In this document: positions 28,590-36,874 of the stretch, piece after piece
Position numbering within the stretch: position 1 is the stretch's first letter
How the letters are laid out: every line of letters begins with the position of its first letter
Origin: Ardenticatenaceae bacterium
Lineage (GTDB): Bacteria > Chloroflexota > Anaerolineae > Promineifilales > Promineifilaceae
Assembly (NCBI GenBank): GCA_020634495.1
Contig: JACKBR010000006.1
Location: 62,001 to 126,000 of the forward strand
Length of the DNA: 64,000 nucleotides
Reading direction: 5' to 3'
Position numbers and translations under genes: made by a program
Notes under the pieces: model-generated
The model's input: only the letters and a program-made list of their open reading frames with translations
The model's database searches: none
What the model was told of the DNA's origin: nothing

Positions 28590-28979
28590 ATGGAAATTTC
28601 TGTTTCGCAGGCAAACGGCCGTGTTCCCGTCACTATTTTTCATCTTCAGGGCGATTTAGTTGAGGAAGAACCGCTGCGCAGTGAAGCTGCCCAGGCCGTG
28701 GGCAATGGCAGCCAGGCGATTTTGCTCGATTTAACAAACGTCCCCTACATCAGCAGCGCCGGTTTACGCGCCATCCAGGGCGTGTTTGAACTGCTCCATA
28801 CGTCAAACAACACAGACAAAAGCGCTATGAATCGAGGTATTGCTGCTGGCACCTTCAACGCCCCCAATCTCAAGCTCCTTAACCCCTCTAAAAATGGGGC
28901 AAAAGCGCTGAGCGTCTCCGGCTATGATATGTTTTTGGAAGTTTTCACGGACAAAGGTAAAGCAATCAATTCTTTCTAG
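28590..28979 (+). CDS. STAS-domain anti-sigma factor antagonist
   Basis: 129 residues. ATG 28590 has AGGAG nine bases upstream. The STAS fold is clear: VTIFHLQGDLVEEEPLR, ILLDLTNVPYISSAGLRAI with the phospho-acceptor Ser in ISSAGL, and LKLLNPSKNGAKALSVSGYD. About 20 extra residues (NTDKSAMNRGIAAG and following) sit between the helix after the Ser and the last strand, compared with SpoIIAA. In partner switching the unphosphorylated form binds the kinase and frees its target. It is the first gene of a four-gene operon. Confidence 0.9.
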   Translation: MEISVSQANGRVPVTIFHLQGDLVEEEPLRSEAAQAVGNGSQAILLDLTNVPYISSAGLRAIQGVFELLHTSNNTDKSAMNRGIAAGTFNAPNLKLLNPSKNGAKALSVSGYDMFLEVFTDKGKAINSF

Positions 28980-28987
28980 CCATTCCT

Positions 28988-29407
28988 ATGGAAAAACTCG
29001 GTTCCTATGCCCAAACGCTTAGCCTGGGTGAGGCGATGTCTGCCTTTCGCCAGCAGGTGGAGCAAGATTTGTTGCGCTGCGGCGCGGCTCCAGATGCTGT
29101 GGCCGACATGATCATTGCCCTGAACGAGGCCCTGGCAAACGTGGTGCGGCATGGCTACCAGCAGCCGGGGTGGGTGGAGCTGACGCTTTGGCGTGAAGGG
29201 GATTCTTTATTGATAAAGCTTTTGGATAATGCCCCGCTGTTTGATCCGACTGGGGTTCCTACCCCAGATATTACGGTGCCGCTGGGGCAACGGCCGTTTG
29301 GCGGCATGGGTGTTCACATGATGCGCAAGTTTGTCGATGAGCTGAACTACCAGACAACAACAGACGGCCGTAACCAGCTCACCCTGGTCAAATTCCATGC
29401 CTTTTAG
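28988..29407 (+). CDS. RsbW-type serine kinase / anti-sigma factor (HATPase)
   Basis: 139 residues, GHKL ATPase fold. The N-box IIALNEALANVVRHGY, the G1 box LLDNAPLFDP and the G2 part FGGMGVHMMRKFVDEL are intact. Such proteins phosphorylate the STAS antagonist and hold a sigma factor or another target inactive. It begins 8 bases after the first STAS gene, indicating coupled expression. No sigma factor gene is found in the window, so the target is unknown. Confidence 0.92.
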   Translation: MEKLGSYAQTLSLGEAMSAFRQQVEQDLLRCGAAPDAVADMIIALNEALANVVRHGYQQPGWVELTLWREGDSLLIKLLDNAPLFDPTGVPTPDITVPLGQRPFGGMGVHMMRKFVDELNYQTTTDGRNQLTLVKFHAF

Positions 29408-29537
29408 CCTGGCTCATTTGGGAATTTTAGAATCAAACGGTTCGTGAAGCGTGATGCGTGACCAGAGGTAGATCACATTGTGGGCAAAATCCCAGGAAAT
29501 CTGAAAGCCCGTTATCCATTATTTTGTAGGAGGCAGC

Positions 29538-29954
29538 ATGAACCTTTCCATTGAAAAAGTGATTGCAAACAAACCGATAACCGTAATGAAAATTTACGGT
29601 GAACTGGACGGCAGCTCGTACCAGAATTTAATCCAGGAAGCGCAAAAGCTCTATGCCGCTGGCACCCGCCATTTGCTGTTAGACCTGAGCGAGATGACCT
29701 TCATGTCCAGCGCCGGGTTGGTAGGATTGCACAGCGTTGTCAAGATTATGCGCGGGCAGCAGCCGCCCAACATGGCGGGCGGCTGGAGCGTCATCCATGA
29801 AGCATCTCATGATGTAAGCACCAGTACAGAAGTAGAGGCTGCCTGCAAGCTGTTGCAGCCCCAACCACGCGTGCAAAAAACGCTAAGCATGACGGGGTTT
29901 GACAACATTTTAGAGATTTACATGGATCGGGAAACGGCCGTTGCCAGCTTTTAA
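29538..29954 (+). CDS. Second STAS-domain anti-sigma factor antagonist
   Basis: 138 residues starting at ATG 29538 behind AGGAGG. Motifs are VMKIYGELDGSSYQNLI, LLLDLSEMTFMSSAGLVGL (phospho-acceptor Ser) and LLQPQPRVQKTLSMTGFDNI. An insert of about 25 residues (QQPPNMAGGWSVIHEASHDV) lies at the same place as the insert in the first STAS protein, with unrelated sequence. It follows the kinase gene by 130 bases and is 12 bases ahead of the phosphatase gene. Two antagonists in one operon suggest two input signals or a cascade. Confidence 0.9.
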   Translation: MNLSIEKVIANKPITVMKIYGELDGSSYQNLIQEAQKLYAAGTRHLLLDLSEMTFMSSAGLVGLHSVVKIMRGQQPPNMAGGWSVIHEASHDVSTSTEVEAACKLLQPQPRVQKTLSMTGFDNILEIYMDRETAVASF

Positions 29955-29966
29955 GCCCACCCGCCG

Positions 29967-31088
29967 ATGACCTTCTACGACATTATCCCCTTTATCGACG
30001 AAGCAAAGGCGCTGCCCTTTGCCGCCGGTGAAAAAATTTTTGCAGCGGGCGACAGCGGCACCGCGATGTACTTTATCCTGTCTGGAGAAGTGCGCATCAC
30101 CGTCGATGAACGTGAACTGGATTATTTGCGGCCGGGGCAAGTTTTTGGCGAGATGGCCCTGGTAGACAACCTTGTGCGCAGCGCGTCGGCAACGGCCGTA
30201 ACGCCCAGCAAGCTTTTCCCCATCAACAAAACCCAGTTTGCTGCCCTGGCTCAACAAGCTCCCGCCTTTGCCATCGAAGTGATGTCCGTCATGTCTGCCC
30301 GGCTGCGCCGCTACATGGAAGATGAAGTTAGCCGTTTGCGCCTGCAAGAAGAGATGGCCATTGGCCAAAAAATTCAGCTTAGCCTGCTGCCTGAAAGCTG
30401 CCCGAATATTCCAGGCTGGGCTTTGGTGGCCAATTATCAGGCGGCGCGTCAGGTTGGCGGCGATTTGTATGACTTCATCCCCGATCCACATGATCCAGCC
30501 CTGCTGCATCTGGTCATTGCCGATGTAACCGGCAAAGGGGTGCCTGCTGCCATGTTTATGGCAGTTTGCCGCACCATCATTCGCACCGAAGTGCAAAACG
30601 GTTGTTCCCCCGCAGACATTCTAATTAGAACCAACAAGCAGCTCATGAACGAAAAGCGTTCGCTCCCTTTTTTGAGCGCATTTTTTGGTACGCTTCACCT
30701 GCAAACCGGTCAGCTAATTTATGCGATTGGGGGACATGATCGGCCGTACTGGGTGCAGGCCAGCCGGGGGCACATCCAGCAGCTGGCTGGCAAGGGAATG
30801 CTGCTGGGTGCATTTCCTATGATTCACCTGGAGGAGTGTGAAATCACGCTGGCTCCAGGTGACAGCCTGATTTTGTACACCGATGGCATAACAGAAGCCC
30901 GCAGTAAAATCGGTTTTTTTGATGAATCTAAGCTAGAAGCCATTTTGTCTAAAAACGTCTCTGCCGCTGCCAGCCAAATGGCCGCTGATATTTTGCAGGC
31001 GGTAAATCAATTCACCGACAGCCATCCCCAATCTGACGACATGACTTTGGTCGTTATTCAACGAGCGCCAGACCCGGCGACTGGATGA
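29967..31088 (+). CDS. SpoIIE/RsbU-type PP2C phosphatase with N-terminal cNMP-binding domain
   Basis: 373 residues. Residues about 15-105 are a cyclic-nucleotide-binding beta-barrel with the phosphate cassette FGEMALVDNLVRSASATA, keeping the Glu and Arg that contact the ligand. A helical linker (about 110-145) leads to the phosphatase domain, with GGDLYDFI, ADVTGKGVPAAMFM, LYTDGITEAR and QSDDMTLVVI supplying the metal Asps. It would dephosphorylate one or both STAS proteins, with activity set by a cyclic nucleotide. It ends the operon; I see no strong terminator after it. Confidence 0.93.
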   Translation: MTFYDIIPFIDEAKALPFAAGEKIFAAGDSGTAMYFILSGEVRITVDERELDYLRPGQVFGEMALVDNLVRSASATAVTPSKLFPINKTQFAALAQQAPAFAIEVMSVMSARLRRYMEDEVSRLRLQEEMAIGQKIQLSLLPESCPNIPGWALVANYQAARQVGGDLYDFIPDPHDPALLHLVIADVTGKGVPAAMFMAVCRTIIRTEVQNGCSPADILIRTNKQLMNEKRSLPFLSAFFGTLHLQTGQLIYAIGGHDRPYWVQASRGHIQQLAGKGMLLGAFPMIHLEECEITLAPGDSLILYTDGITEARSKIGFFDESKLEAILSKNVSAAASQMAADILQAVNQFTDSHPQSDDMTLVVIQRAPDPATG

Positions 31089-31146
31089 CAAGTTACCTCT
31101 CTGGCCCTGTGGCTTTGATGGGATAGGTCAGGTTTTAAAATTTGAC

Positions 31147-32901
31147 CTACTCTTGGGTTTCGGGGAGGAAACGGCCGTTCGGCGTAGCAGTTGGTTCGGC
31201 ATCGGGGTCTGTGTTGGGGGTGGGGCCAAAAAGGCCAATGCCATAGGGTGCCCAGGTGGGCTGGCTGGCCGGGGTGTCATCGGCGGTAATTTGGGTGGCG
31301 GCTGGCTGACCGCTGCCAGAAGCGGCCGTTTCCAAATTTATAATGAACAAATCATCATCAAAAATGAAGGCGATGTCTTGGCCGCTAGGCCCCCAGGCCA
31401 TAAATTGGCGGTCGCGGGGGAAGGCGCTGTTTTCGCCCAGAGGCGGGTAAATTTGCCGGGCGTTGCTGCCATCCTGATCCATCAGCCATAGGGTGTAGTT
31501 GCTGCGCAGGCTGTCCACCGGATCGGCCGTGCGTAAAAAGGCGATGCTGCTCTGGTTGGGGTTGGTGACCCAATGCAGATGGCCCCACATGCCAGTTTGG
31601 TCGATGAGCTGCTGGTTGAGGCTGGAGAAGATGTCGAACACCCAGCTATTGAATTCCATCTCGCGGTCATCATCGCCGCCGTGGTTGGTAACGGCCACAA
31701 AACGGCCGTCTGGCGACCAGGTAAGCGTGGGCACCCAAACCCAATCGGCCAGCGTGTTGTAGGCGGTAAATTCTTGCAGCTGCCGCCGCTTGAAGGCATT
31801 TTCGGTGGCGAAGGTGTCGATGAGGCCCACTTCATTGGCGTAGGCATAGGCCAGCATACGGCCGTCTGGCGACCAGGCATAATTGCCGCCCCACCAGCCG
31901 TTCAGCGCCGGGTACGTGTCGATAAATTGCTCTGGATTGAAAGGCGTGCCGGCATTTTCAAAAACGTCGGCCAGCCAGAGATCGTTGTTGGCTTCCCAGC
32001 CAGGGGGCTGGTCGATGGGATCGGCGGTGGTATAGGCAATTTGCTGGGGGCTGAGGCGGTTTGGGTTCCAATCGGCCCACAGCACATTTTCCACGCCCAG
32101 TTCGCGTGGCTCCGCACCGCGCTCGGTGCTAATGACCCACAGGCTGTTGCCGAAGCCGCTGCTTTGGGCCAGGCTGGCCGCTTCGCTGATGACGCGGGTG
32201 TAGAGCAGGTGGCTGCCGGTTGGCGACAGGCTAAAGACGCGGCCGTCCAGACCGTCGCCGGTGTTCAGGGTTTCGGGAACGGCCGTACTGCCCCGCATGA
32301 GAACGGCCGTGCCGCCGCTGATGATGGCCAGATTGCCGCTAAAATCCACGTTTCCCCGGTTGGCTCCAATGCCAATCATCACCAGTTCGTCTTGTGGCTC
32401 GGCCAGCACAACTTCATTGGTGCGGATGCGGCTCACTTCTTGCCCATCGCGGTAAACGATGCGGATGGTGATTTCTTTACGGCCGTTTTGCCCGGCCTGC
32501 ACAATTTGGGGTGGATCGTCGGCGCTTAGCCCGTCGGTGCGCACAAATTTGCGCTCAAAGGGGATGATCTCTTCAAGAACGTCTACGGTTTCGCTGACGC
32601 GCACCACGCGGACGGCCATTTCTGGCGTGAGGGGGGTAAACAGGGGCGGGTCCACTTCGTCCAGGTCGCCAACGGTGACGCCTGCTTCGGCCAGCAGTTC
32701 GCGCACGGTGGCCGCGCCAGTGGTGAGGTTGAATTCTTGGCCATCCACCTGAAGCGTCAGGGGAACGGCCGTTGCCTCATTGCCATTCCCATTTGCCTGG
32801 ACACAGCCTGCCAGCAGCAGCAAAAAAAGACAGATGATCAGTTTGCTGGCCTTTTGCCAGCGGCGTTCATCTGCCTTTGGGGTTGCTTTCTTGTTAATCA
32901 C
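31147..32901 (-). CDS. Lipoprotein with DUF348/G5-type repeats and beta-propeller
   Basis: 584 residues from ATG 32901. The signal sequence ends LLLAGC, giving a lipidated exported protein. Residues about 45-115 fit the ubiquitin-like DUF348 repeat (LTLQVDGQEFNLTTGAATVR). Residues about 115-190 are a G5-type domain (EIIPFERKFVRTDGL ... RIVYRDGQEVSRIRTNEVV). The rest (about 200-560) shows repeated TolB/WD40-like blades (YTRVIS, WSPDGRMLAYAYANEV, WSPDGRFVAVTNHGG, WGPSGQDIAFIFDDD). G5 domains bind cell-wall or matrix sugars. The C-terminus is a Pro/Thr-rich tail. It is transcribed toward the partner-switching operon. Confidence 0.85.
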   Translation of the reverse strand: MINKKATPKADERRWQKASKLIICLFLLLLAGCVQANGNGNEATAVPLTLQVDGQEFNLTTGAATVRELLAEAGVTVGDLDEVDPPLFTPLTPEMAVRVVRVSETVDVLEEIIPFERKFVRTDGLSADDPPQIVQAGQNGRKEITIRIVYRDGQEVSRIRTNEVVLAEPQDELVMIGIGANRGNVDFSGNLAIISGGTAVLMRGSTAVPETLNTGDGLDGRVFSLSPTGSHLLYTRVISEAASLAQSSGFGNSLWVISTERGAEPRELGVENVLWADWNPNRLSPQQIAYTTADPIDQPPGWEANNDLWLADVFENAGTPFNPEQFIDTYPALNGWWGGNYAWSPDGRMLAYAYANEVGLIDTFATENAFKRRQLQEFTAYNTLADWVWVPTLTWSPDGRFVAVTNHGGDDDREMEFNSWVFDIFSSLNQQLIDQTGMWGHLHWVTNPNQSSIAFLRTADPVDSLRSNYTLWLMDQDGSNARQIYPPLGENSAFPRDRQFMAWGPSGQDIAFIFDDDLFIINLETAASGSGQPAATQITADDTPASQPTWAPYGIGLFGPTPNTDPDAEPTATPNGRFLPETQE

Positions 32902-32902
32902 T

Positions 32903-32980
32903 GTCCAGTGATCAGTATTCAGTAATCAGTGAACAGTATTCAGTAAAAAACTGATTACTGGCTCACTGATTACTGACTAC
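32903..32980. repeat. Intergenic CAGTAATCAGT-type repeat cluster
   Basis: Short imperfect copies of (T)CAGTATTCAGT, GATCAGTA and their complement (CTGATTACTG, TCACTGATTACTGACTAC) are packed into about 80 bases. Together they form several overlapping hairpins. A related cluster lies at 39738-39800. Confidence 0.7.
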
Positions 32981-32986
32981 TGGCAA

Positions 32987-33382
32987 CTACGCTTTTTCCC
33001 ACAATTCGCGCACTTCTGGCGAGAGCGATTGGGCGACGGCTTGCTGGGTATTGTTGTCTACCATCTGCTTGACGCCGTGGAAAACGGCCAGGATGGGCGT
33101 TTTAGCAAACTGCGGGTCGCTGTTGCCGCTGCGGCGGGAGACCTGGTTTTGGAATTCGTGGCTGCTGAGCTGTTTATTTTTGAAATGGGCCAGCCAAAAG
33201 ACCCGTTTGACGTCGTTGCCCAGTTCTTCGGGCAGGGCTTTGGCCAGCTTCTTTTTGGTACGGCCGTCCAGGTTAAAACCTAATGTCTTGAGAACGGCCG
33301 TGCTCCAGCGCCGTGCGTGGGCTGGGGTGCGTAAACTGCCTTTGTTTTGTACGGTTTGGTAATAAGAATTTAGATCTGCCAT
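32987..33382 (-). CDS. DUF2267 family protein
   Basis: 131 residues from ATG 33382, all helical. The pattern of two similar halves (LRTPAHARRWSTAVLKTLGF ... LAKALPEELGNDVKRVFWLA) with a final EVRELWEKA fits DUF2267 proteins. Their role is unknown; they are often found near stress-related genes. It has its own start and lies downstream of nothing obvious. It contains two exact octamers (near 33261 and 33294). Confidence 0.65.
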   Translation of the reverse strand: MADLNSYYQTVQNKGSLRTPAHARRWSTAVLKTLGFNLDGRTKKKLAKALPEELGNDVKRVFWLAHFKNKQLSSHEFQNQVSRRSGNSDPQFAKTPILAVFHGVKQMVDNNTQQAVAQSLSPEVRELWEKA

Positions 33383-33598
33383 GTTAAAAATTATCCATCA
33401 AATGTGTGAAAATTGCGAAAGGTGCTGCCTGCAATTTTTACCTTGGCCGGGTGGGTGCGTCAAGTCTTTCTTTGCATAGGTCGGGAAGGTGCCTGGGGAA
33501 CGGCCGTTGCCCTCGTTGACTTGGCTTTTGACAACTTGCTAAAATCATCCTAATAAAATTTTAAACTTCACAAACAAAGAGTTGGTAGCCATGTGCAA

Positions 33599-33883
33599 AT
33601 GCCAACAATGGATGAGATGATGAGCAAAAAACATCTGGCGATCTGGATTGTTTTGACTTTGTTTTTTGGCGGATTGGGGCTGGTTTTTGCCTTTGTTGCC
33701 TGGCAAACGGCGCTTGTTGGCTTGTTGGTGTATTTGCCACTTACGGCCGTTTCCCTCTGGTTAACCGTTTTCCGCCGTAAGCTGTGGTTTGGCCTGTGGC
33801 TTTTGCTTTATTTAGCCTGGCTGACTTATTTAGGCCCATATGTGGCTGTGGCGTTCGCGCGCATCACAGGTATTGATTTTTAA
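33599..33883 (+). CDS. Small membrane protein
   Basis: About 94 residues with two to three membrane helices (IWIVLTLFFGGLGLVFAFVA; TALVGLLVYLPLTAVSLWL; WLLLYLAWLTYLGPYVAVAF). I place the start at ATG 33599; GTG 33593 or ATG 33617 are also possible since the ribosome binding site is weak. The family is not recognised. The next gene begins 24 bases later. Confidence 0.6.
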   Translation: MPTMDEMMSKKHLAIWIVLTLFFGGLGLVFAFVAWQTALVGLLVYLPLTAVSLWLTVFRRKLWFGLWLLLYLAWLTYLGPYVAVAFARITGIDF

Positions 33884-33907
33884 TTTTAATTCCAGGAGCG
33901 TAAAAAA

Positions 33908-34483
33908 ATGACGGCGGCAAATTTGTTGGTTACCGAGTTGCAAGAGGCAGATTTGCCCTTTCTGCTGGAATTGTGGCAGTCAGCGGATGTGATGCGCTAC
34001 GCGGACGAATTCCCCAAGCTAAGAGGCTGGACCAAAAAAGAGAATGCGGCCACAGCCTGGCAACGTTACCAGGAAAAGCGGGCTGAGCAAGGAGCGGGCT
34101 ACGTCCAGCTTCTGCTGCGGATGATGGATAACAAGCCCATCGGCGAATCGTTCTTTACGCCGCTGCCGGAGGGGTACACCTTTGGCAAATGGCTAAAACC
34201 GGAGGGCAAGCTTTGCCTGATGGGAGACATTAAGCTGCTACGGCCGTTTTGGGGTCAGGGTTTCGGGTCGGCTGGGATGCGGCAGGTGGTTGAGTGGTTG
34301 TTTAGCCGCACAGAAGCTGGCCTGTTAATTGTGCCACCCCATCGCAAAAATCCAGCCGCTGAACGTGTCTATGAAAAAGCGGGCTTCAAGCTGTTCACCG
34401 GCATGAAGTCGTGGTATGGGCACAAAGTGATGGAACTCAGCCGCGAAAAATATAACCAGAATTTAGCTACAAACCAGTTTTGA
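33908..34483 (+). CDS. GNAT family N-acetyltransferase
   Basis: 191 residues, with the AGGAGCG site upstream of ATG 33908. The acetyl-CoA-binding segment (LLRPFWGQGFGSAGMRQVVEWLF) and the end motif PAAERVYEKAGFKLF are those of RimJ/RimL-like acetyltransferases. The acceptor is unknown. Its last 17 bases overlap the end of the FAD enzyme gene on the other strand. Confidence 0.88.
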   Translation: MTAANLLVTELQEADLPFLLELWQSADVMRYADEFPKLRGWTKKENAATAWQRYQEKRAEQGAGYVQLLLRMMDNKPIGESFFTPLPEGYTFGKWLKPEGKLCLMGDIKLLRPFWGQGFGSAGMRQVVEWLFSRTEAGLLIVPPHRKNPAAERVYEKAGFKLFTGMKSWYGHKVMELSREKYNQNLATNQF

Positions 34484-35465
34484 TCTGCCCAGCTGCGGCC
34501 AGGCCAGAAAGCGCAGCGCCTTCCACGCGAGGGCCGTTGAAGGCATCACCGGCAAAGGCCAGCGGGGGTAAGCCGTCTGCGATGAGTGTGCGTTCTGGGT
34601 GAGTTACCAGAGGCAGGGCGTAGCGCCAGCGGTGGATGTGATGTGCTTTGATGCTGCTGGTTTTGGTTAGAAACGGCCGTATCCCCCCCACAAACAAGCC
34701 CACCAACTCCCCTTTTGGCGCTTCGTACCAAATTTTGCTCATCATCGGGTTGGCGTGGGCCGTGATGATGGTGGCCTCTGGTGAGATTCCCTTCTGTTGG
34801 TTATCGGCAATAAAGCTGATGGCTGCCTCTGGTCGCTGCAAAGCTCCTGGTTTGGGCAGGTCTACCGCTCCTTCAATCCAGAACAGCCCGGAAAGGCAAG
34901 GCGCGTACGCGATTTTTCCCAGAGCGGTCTGGTCTGCGGCGGACAGCGCCACCTGGCCTGCGTTGAGCAATGCCAGCGATTGTGGCACGGGTGGGGTAAG
35001 CAACAGGGCGCGGGCTTGGTAGATACGGCCGTTTTCCGCCACAGCTTCCCACCCATCCCCAACCTGATGAACTTTTTCCAGCGTTGTTTGAGTGTGCAGC
35101 GTAAGATTTTGGGCCAGATGTTTGGCAACGGCCGTCATGCCCCCGGCCACAGCATAGCGAGGAAAGCCATCATCTAGCGAAGAATCTACCGCAGAGCCAT
35201 CGGCCCAGCCCCGCGACCATTCAAAAACCATGCCCAGCGCCAGCCAGGTATCAACAATCTTTTGGAAGGTTGGCTCGCGCACGGTAAAAAACTGTGCGCC
35301 GTAATCGCCACGCCCTGGCCCCAGCCGCCAGGTTGCCAGGCGGCCGCCCACACCCCGCGCCTTTTCCACGACCCTAACGGTTTGCCCTGCGGCCTGCAAA
35401 GCATTGGCTGCCAGCAACCCGGCCAACCCTGCGCCGACAATGAGTACATCACTTTTGGTTTCCAT
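34467..35465 (-). CDS. FAD-dependent oxidoreductase (renalase / NAD(P)/FAD type)
   Basis: 332 residues. The N-terminal dinucleotide-binding motif VLIVGAGLAGLLAANALQAAG, the VEKARGVGGRLATW segment and the C-terminal PLAFAGDAFNGPRVEGAALSG match renalase-like flavin amine oxidases. They oxidise small molecules with FAD as cofactor; the substrate here is unknown. The start is ATG 35465. It converges with the acetyltransferase gene, overlapping 17 bases at the 3' ends. Confidence 0.88.
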   Translation of the reverse strand: METKSDVLIVGAGLAGLLAANALQAAGQTVRVVEKARGVGGRLATWRLGPGRGDYGAQFFTVREPTFQKIVDTWLALGMVFEWSRGWADGSAVDSSLDDGFPRYAVAGGMTAVAKHLAQNLTLHTQTTLEKVHQVGDGWEAVAENGRIYQARALLLTPPVPQSLALLNAGQVALSAADQTALGKIAYAPCLSGLFWIEGAVDLPKPGALQRPEAAISFIADNQQKGISPEATIITAHANPMMSKIWYEAPKGELVGLFVGGIRPFLTKTSSIKAHHIHRWRYALPLVTHPERTLIADGLPPLAFAGDAFNGPRVEGAALSGLAAAGQIKTGL

Positions 35466-35747
35466 TCAGCCATTTTAGCACAGGGGATGTGATCCGAGCC
35501 TGGCGGAAAAACCGAGAATGCGATTTTCTCGGAAACTTTCTGAGGAGACTTCATGAGCGCAAGCGCAACACCATGAATGAAAATCCGCAGATTGGCGCAA
35601 GTTGCGCTTGCAGATTGCCCAGATTTTTCTCTGAATTCTCTGTGAAACTCTGTGTTCCGCTTTTTATTTTCGGAGGGGCGAATGGTCTGGAATCCAGTTT
35701 CCGGGGAAAATCTCGATCTCACCCTCAACCTGTGCCATAATTCGGCA

Positions 35748-36746
35748 ATGTCTACCTCAACCCCCTACGTTTCCATCCAAAACCTGCAAAAAATTTACAC
35801 CATTCACGAACGCGAAGCTGGTTTGAGCGCAGCGCTGCGCAGCCTGATCAAGCGCAAATCCAAAGAAGTTCGGGCCGTTGACGACATTTCTTTTTCTGTG
35901 GCCCCAGGCGAAGTAGTGGGGTTTTTGGGGCCTAATGGCGCAGGCAAAACCACAACGCTAAAAATGTTGACTGGCTTGCTGCACCCCAGCGGCGGCCAGG
36001 CGGACGTGTTGGGGTTTACTCCTTGGCAGCGAGAATCTGATTTTTTGCGCCAGATCACCTTGGTGATGGGGCAGCGCAACCAGCTGGTGTGGGACATTCC
36101 AGCGGCCGATTCGTTTGAGCTGAACCGGGTGATTTTTGGCATCCCAGAAGACACTTACCGGCAAACATTAGCGGAATTGACTGAGCTGCTGGATTTAGAG
36201 CCGTTGATTCATAAGCCGGTGCGCAATTTGTCGCTTGGGGAGCGGATGAAATGTGAGATTGCCGGGGCGCTGCTGCACCGGCCCAAGGTGCTTTTTTTGG
36301 ATGAGCCAACGATTGGACTGGACGTGACGGCCCAGCGGCGCATCCGGCAGTTTGTGGCGGAATATAATCAGCGGTACGGCGCTTCGGTGCTGCTGACAAG
36401 CCACTACATGGCGGATGTGGAGGCGTTGTGCCAGCGGGTGATTGTCATTCATCACGGCCGTATTCTGTTCGACGGCGATTTGGCGGCCCTGGTGCAAAAA
36501 TTTTCGCCGCACAAAACCATTGTGGTGGATTTGGCTCCGGGGGCTACCAATGGACGGGGCGCGGAAGCGTTACGGCCGTTTGGCGAAGTCGTCGCTTACA
36601 CAGAAGGTCAGGCGGTGCTGCGGGTGCCCAAAGCAGAAACGGCCGTTGTCACCACAAAACTCCTTACCAACCTGGCCATCAACGATCTCACCATTCAAGA
36701 CCCACCCATCGAAGAAGTTATTGAGCAAGTTTTTAGCGAAGGCTAA
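35748..36746 (+). CDS. ABC-2-type transporter ATP-binding protein (orphan)
   Basis: 332 residues from ATG 35748 (MSTSTPYVSIQ); upstream in-frame starts lack ribosome binding sites. Motifs are GPNGAGKTT (Walker A), LVMGQRNQL (Q-loop), LSLGERMKCEIAGAL (signature), VLFLDEPTIGLD (Walker B) and TSHYMADVEALC (H-loop). An N-terminal insert (HEREAGLSAALRSLIKRKSK) and a C-terminal extension resemble drug or polysaccharide exporters of the NatA/YhaQ type. Unusually, no permease gene follows within the window: the next gene is an unrelated lipoprotein. Confidence 0.9.
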   Translation: MSTSTPYVSIQNLQKIYTIHEREAGLSAALRSLIKRKSKEVRAVDDISFSVAPGEVVGFLGPNGAGKTTTLKMLTGLLHPSGGQADVLGFTPWQRESDFLRQITLVMGQRNQLVWDIPAADSFELNRVIFGIPEDTYRQTLAELTELLDLEPLIHKPVRNLSLGERMKCEIAGALLHRPKVLFLDEPTIGLDVTAQRRIRQFVAEYNQRYGASVLLTSHYMADVEALCQRVIVIHHGRILFDGDLAALVQKFSPHKTIVVDLAPGATNGRGAEALRPFGEVVAYTEGQAVLRVPKAETAVVTTKLLTNLAINDLTIQDPPIEEVIEQVFSEG

Positions 36747-36874
36747 TTGATGCTGGGCAATCTGTGTTAAAATCTAATGGCCTTGCATCGCGGAAGCCGC
36801 GCAAATTCAACATTGATGTTCTGAAAGATAAATATTTGTTTGTAACGAACCTGGGATAATGGAGGTGGCGGATC

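Noticed and set aside
31573..32529. 318-residue open frame on the plus strand
   Set aside because: Antisense of the propeller lipoprotein; its sequence has no domain pattern, and the minus-strand gene is clear.
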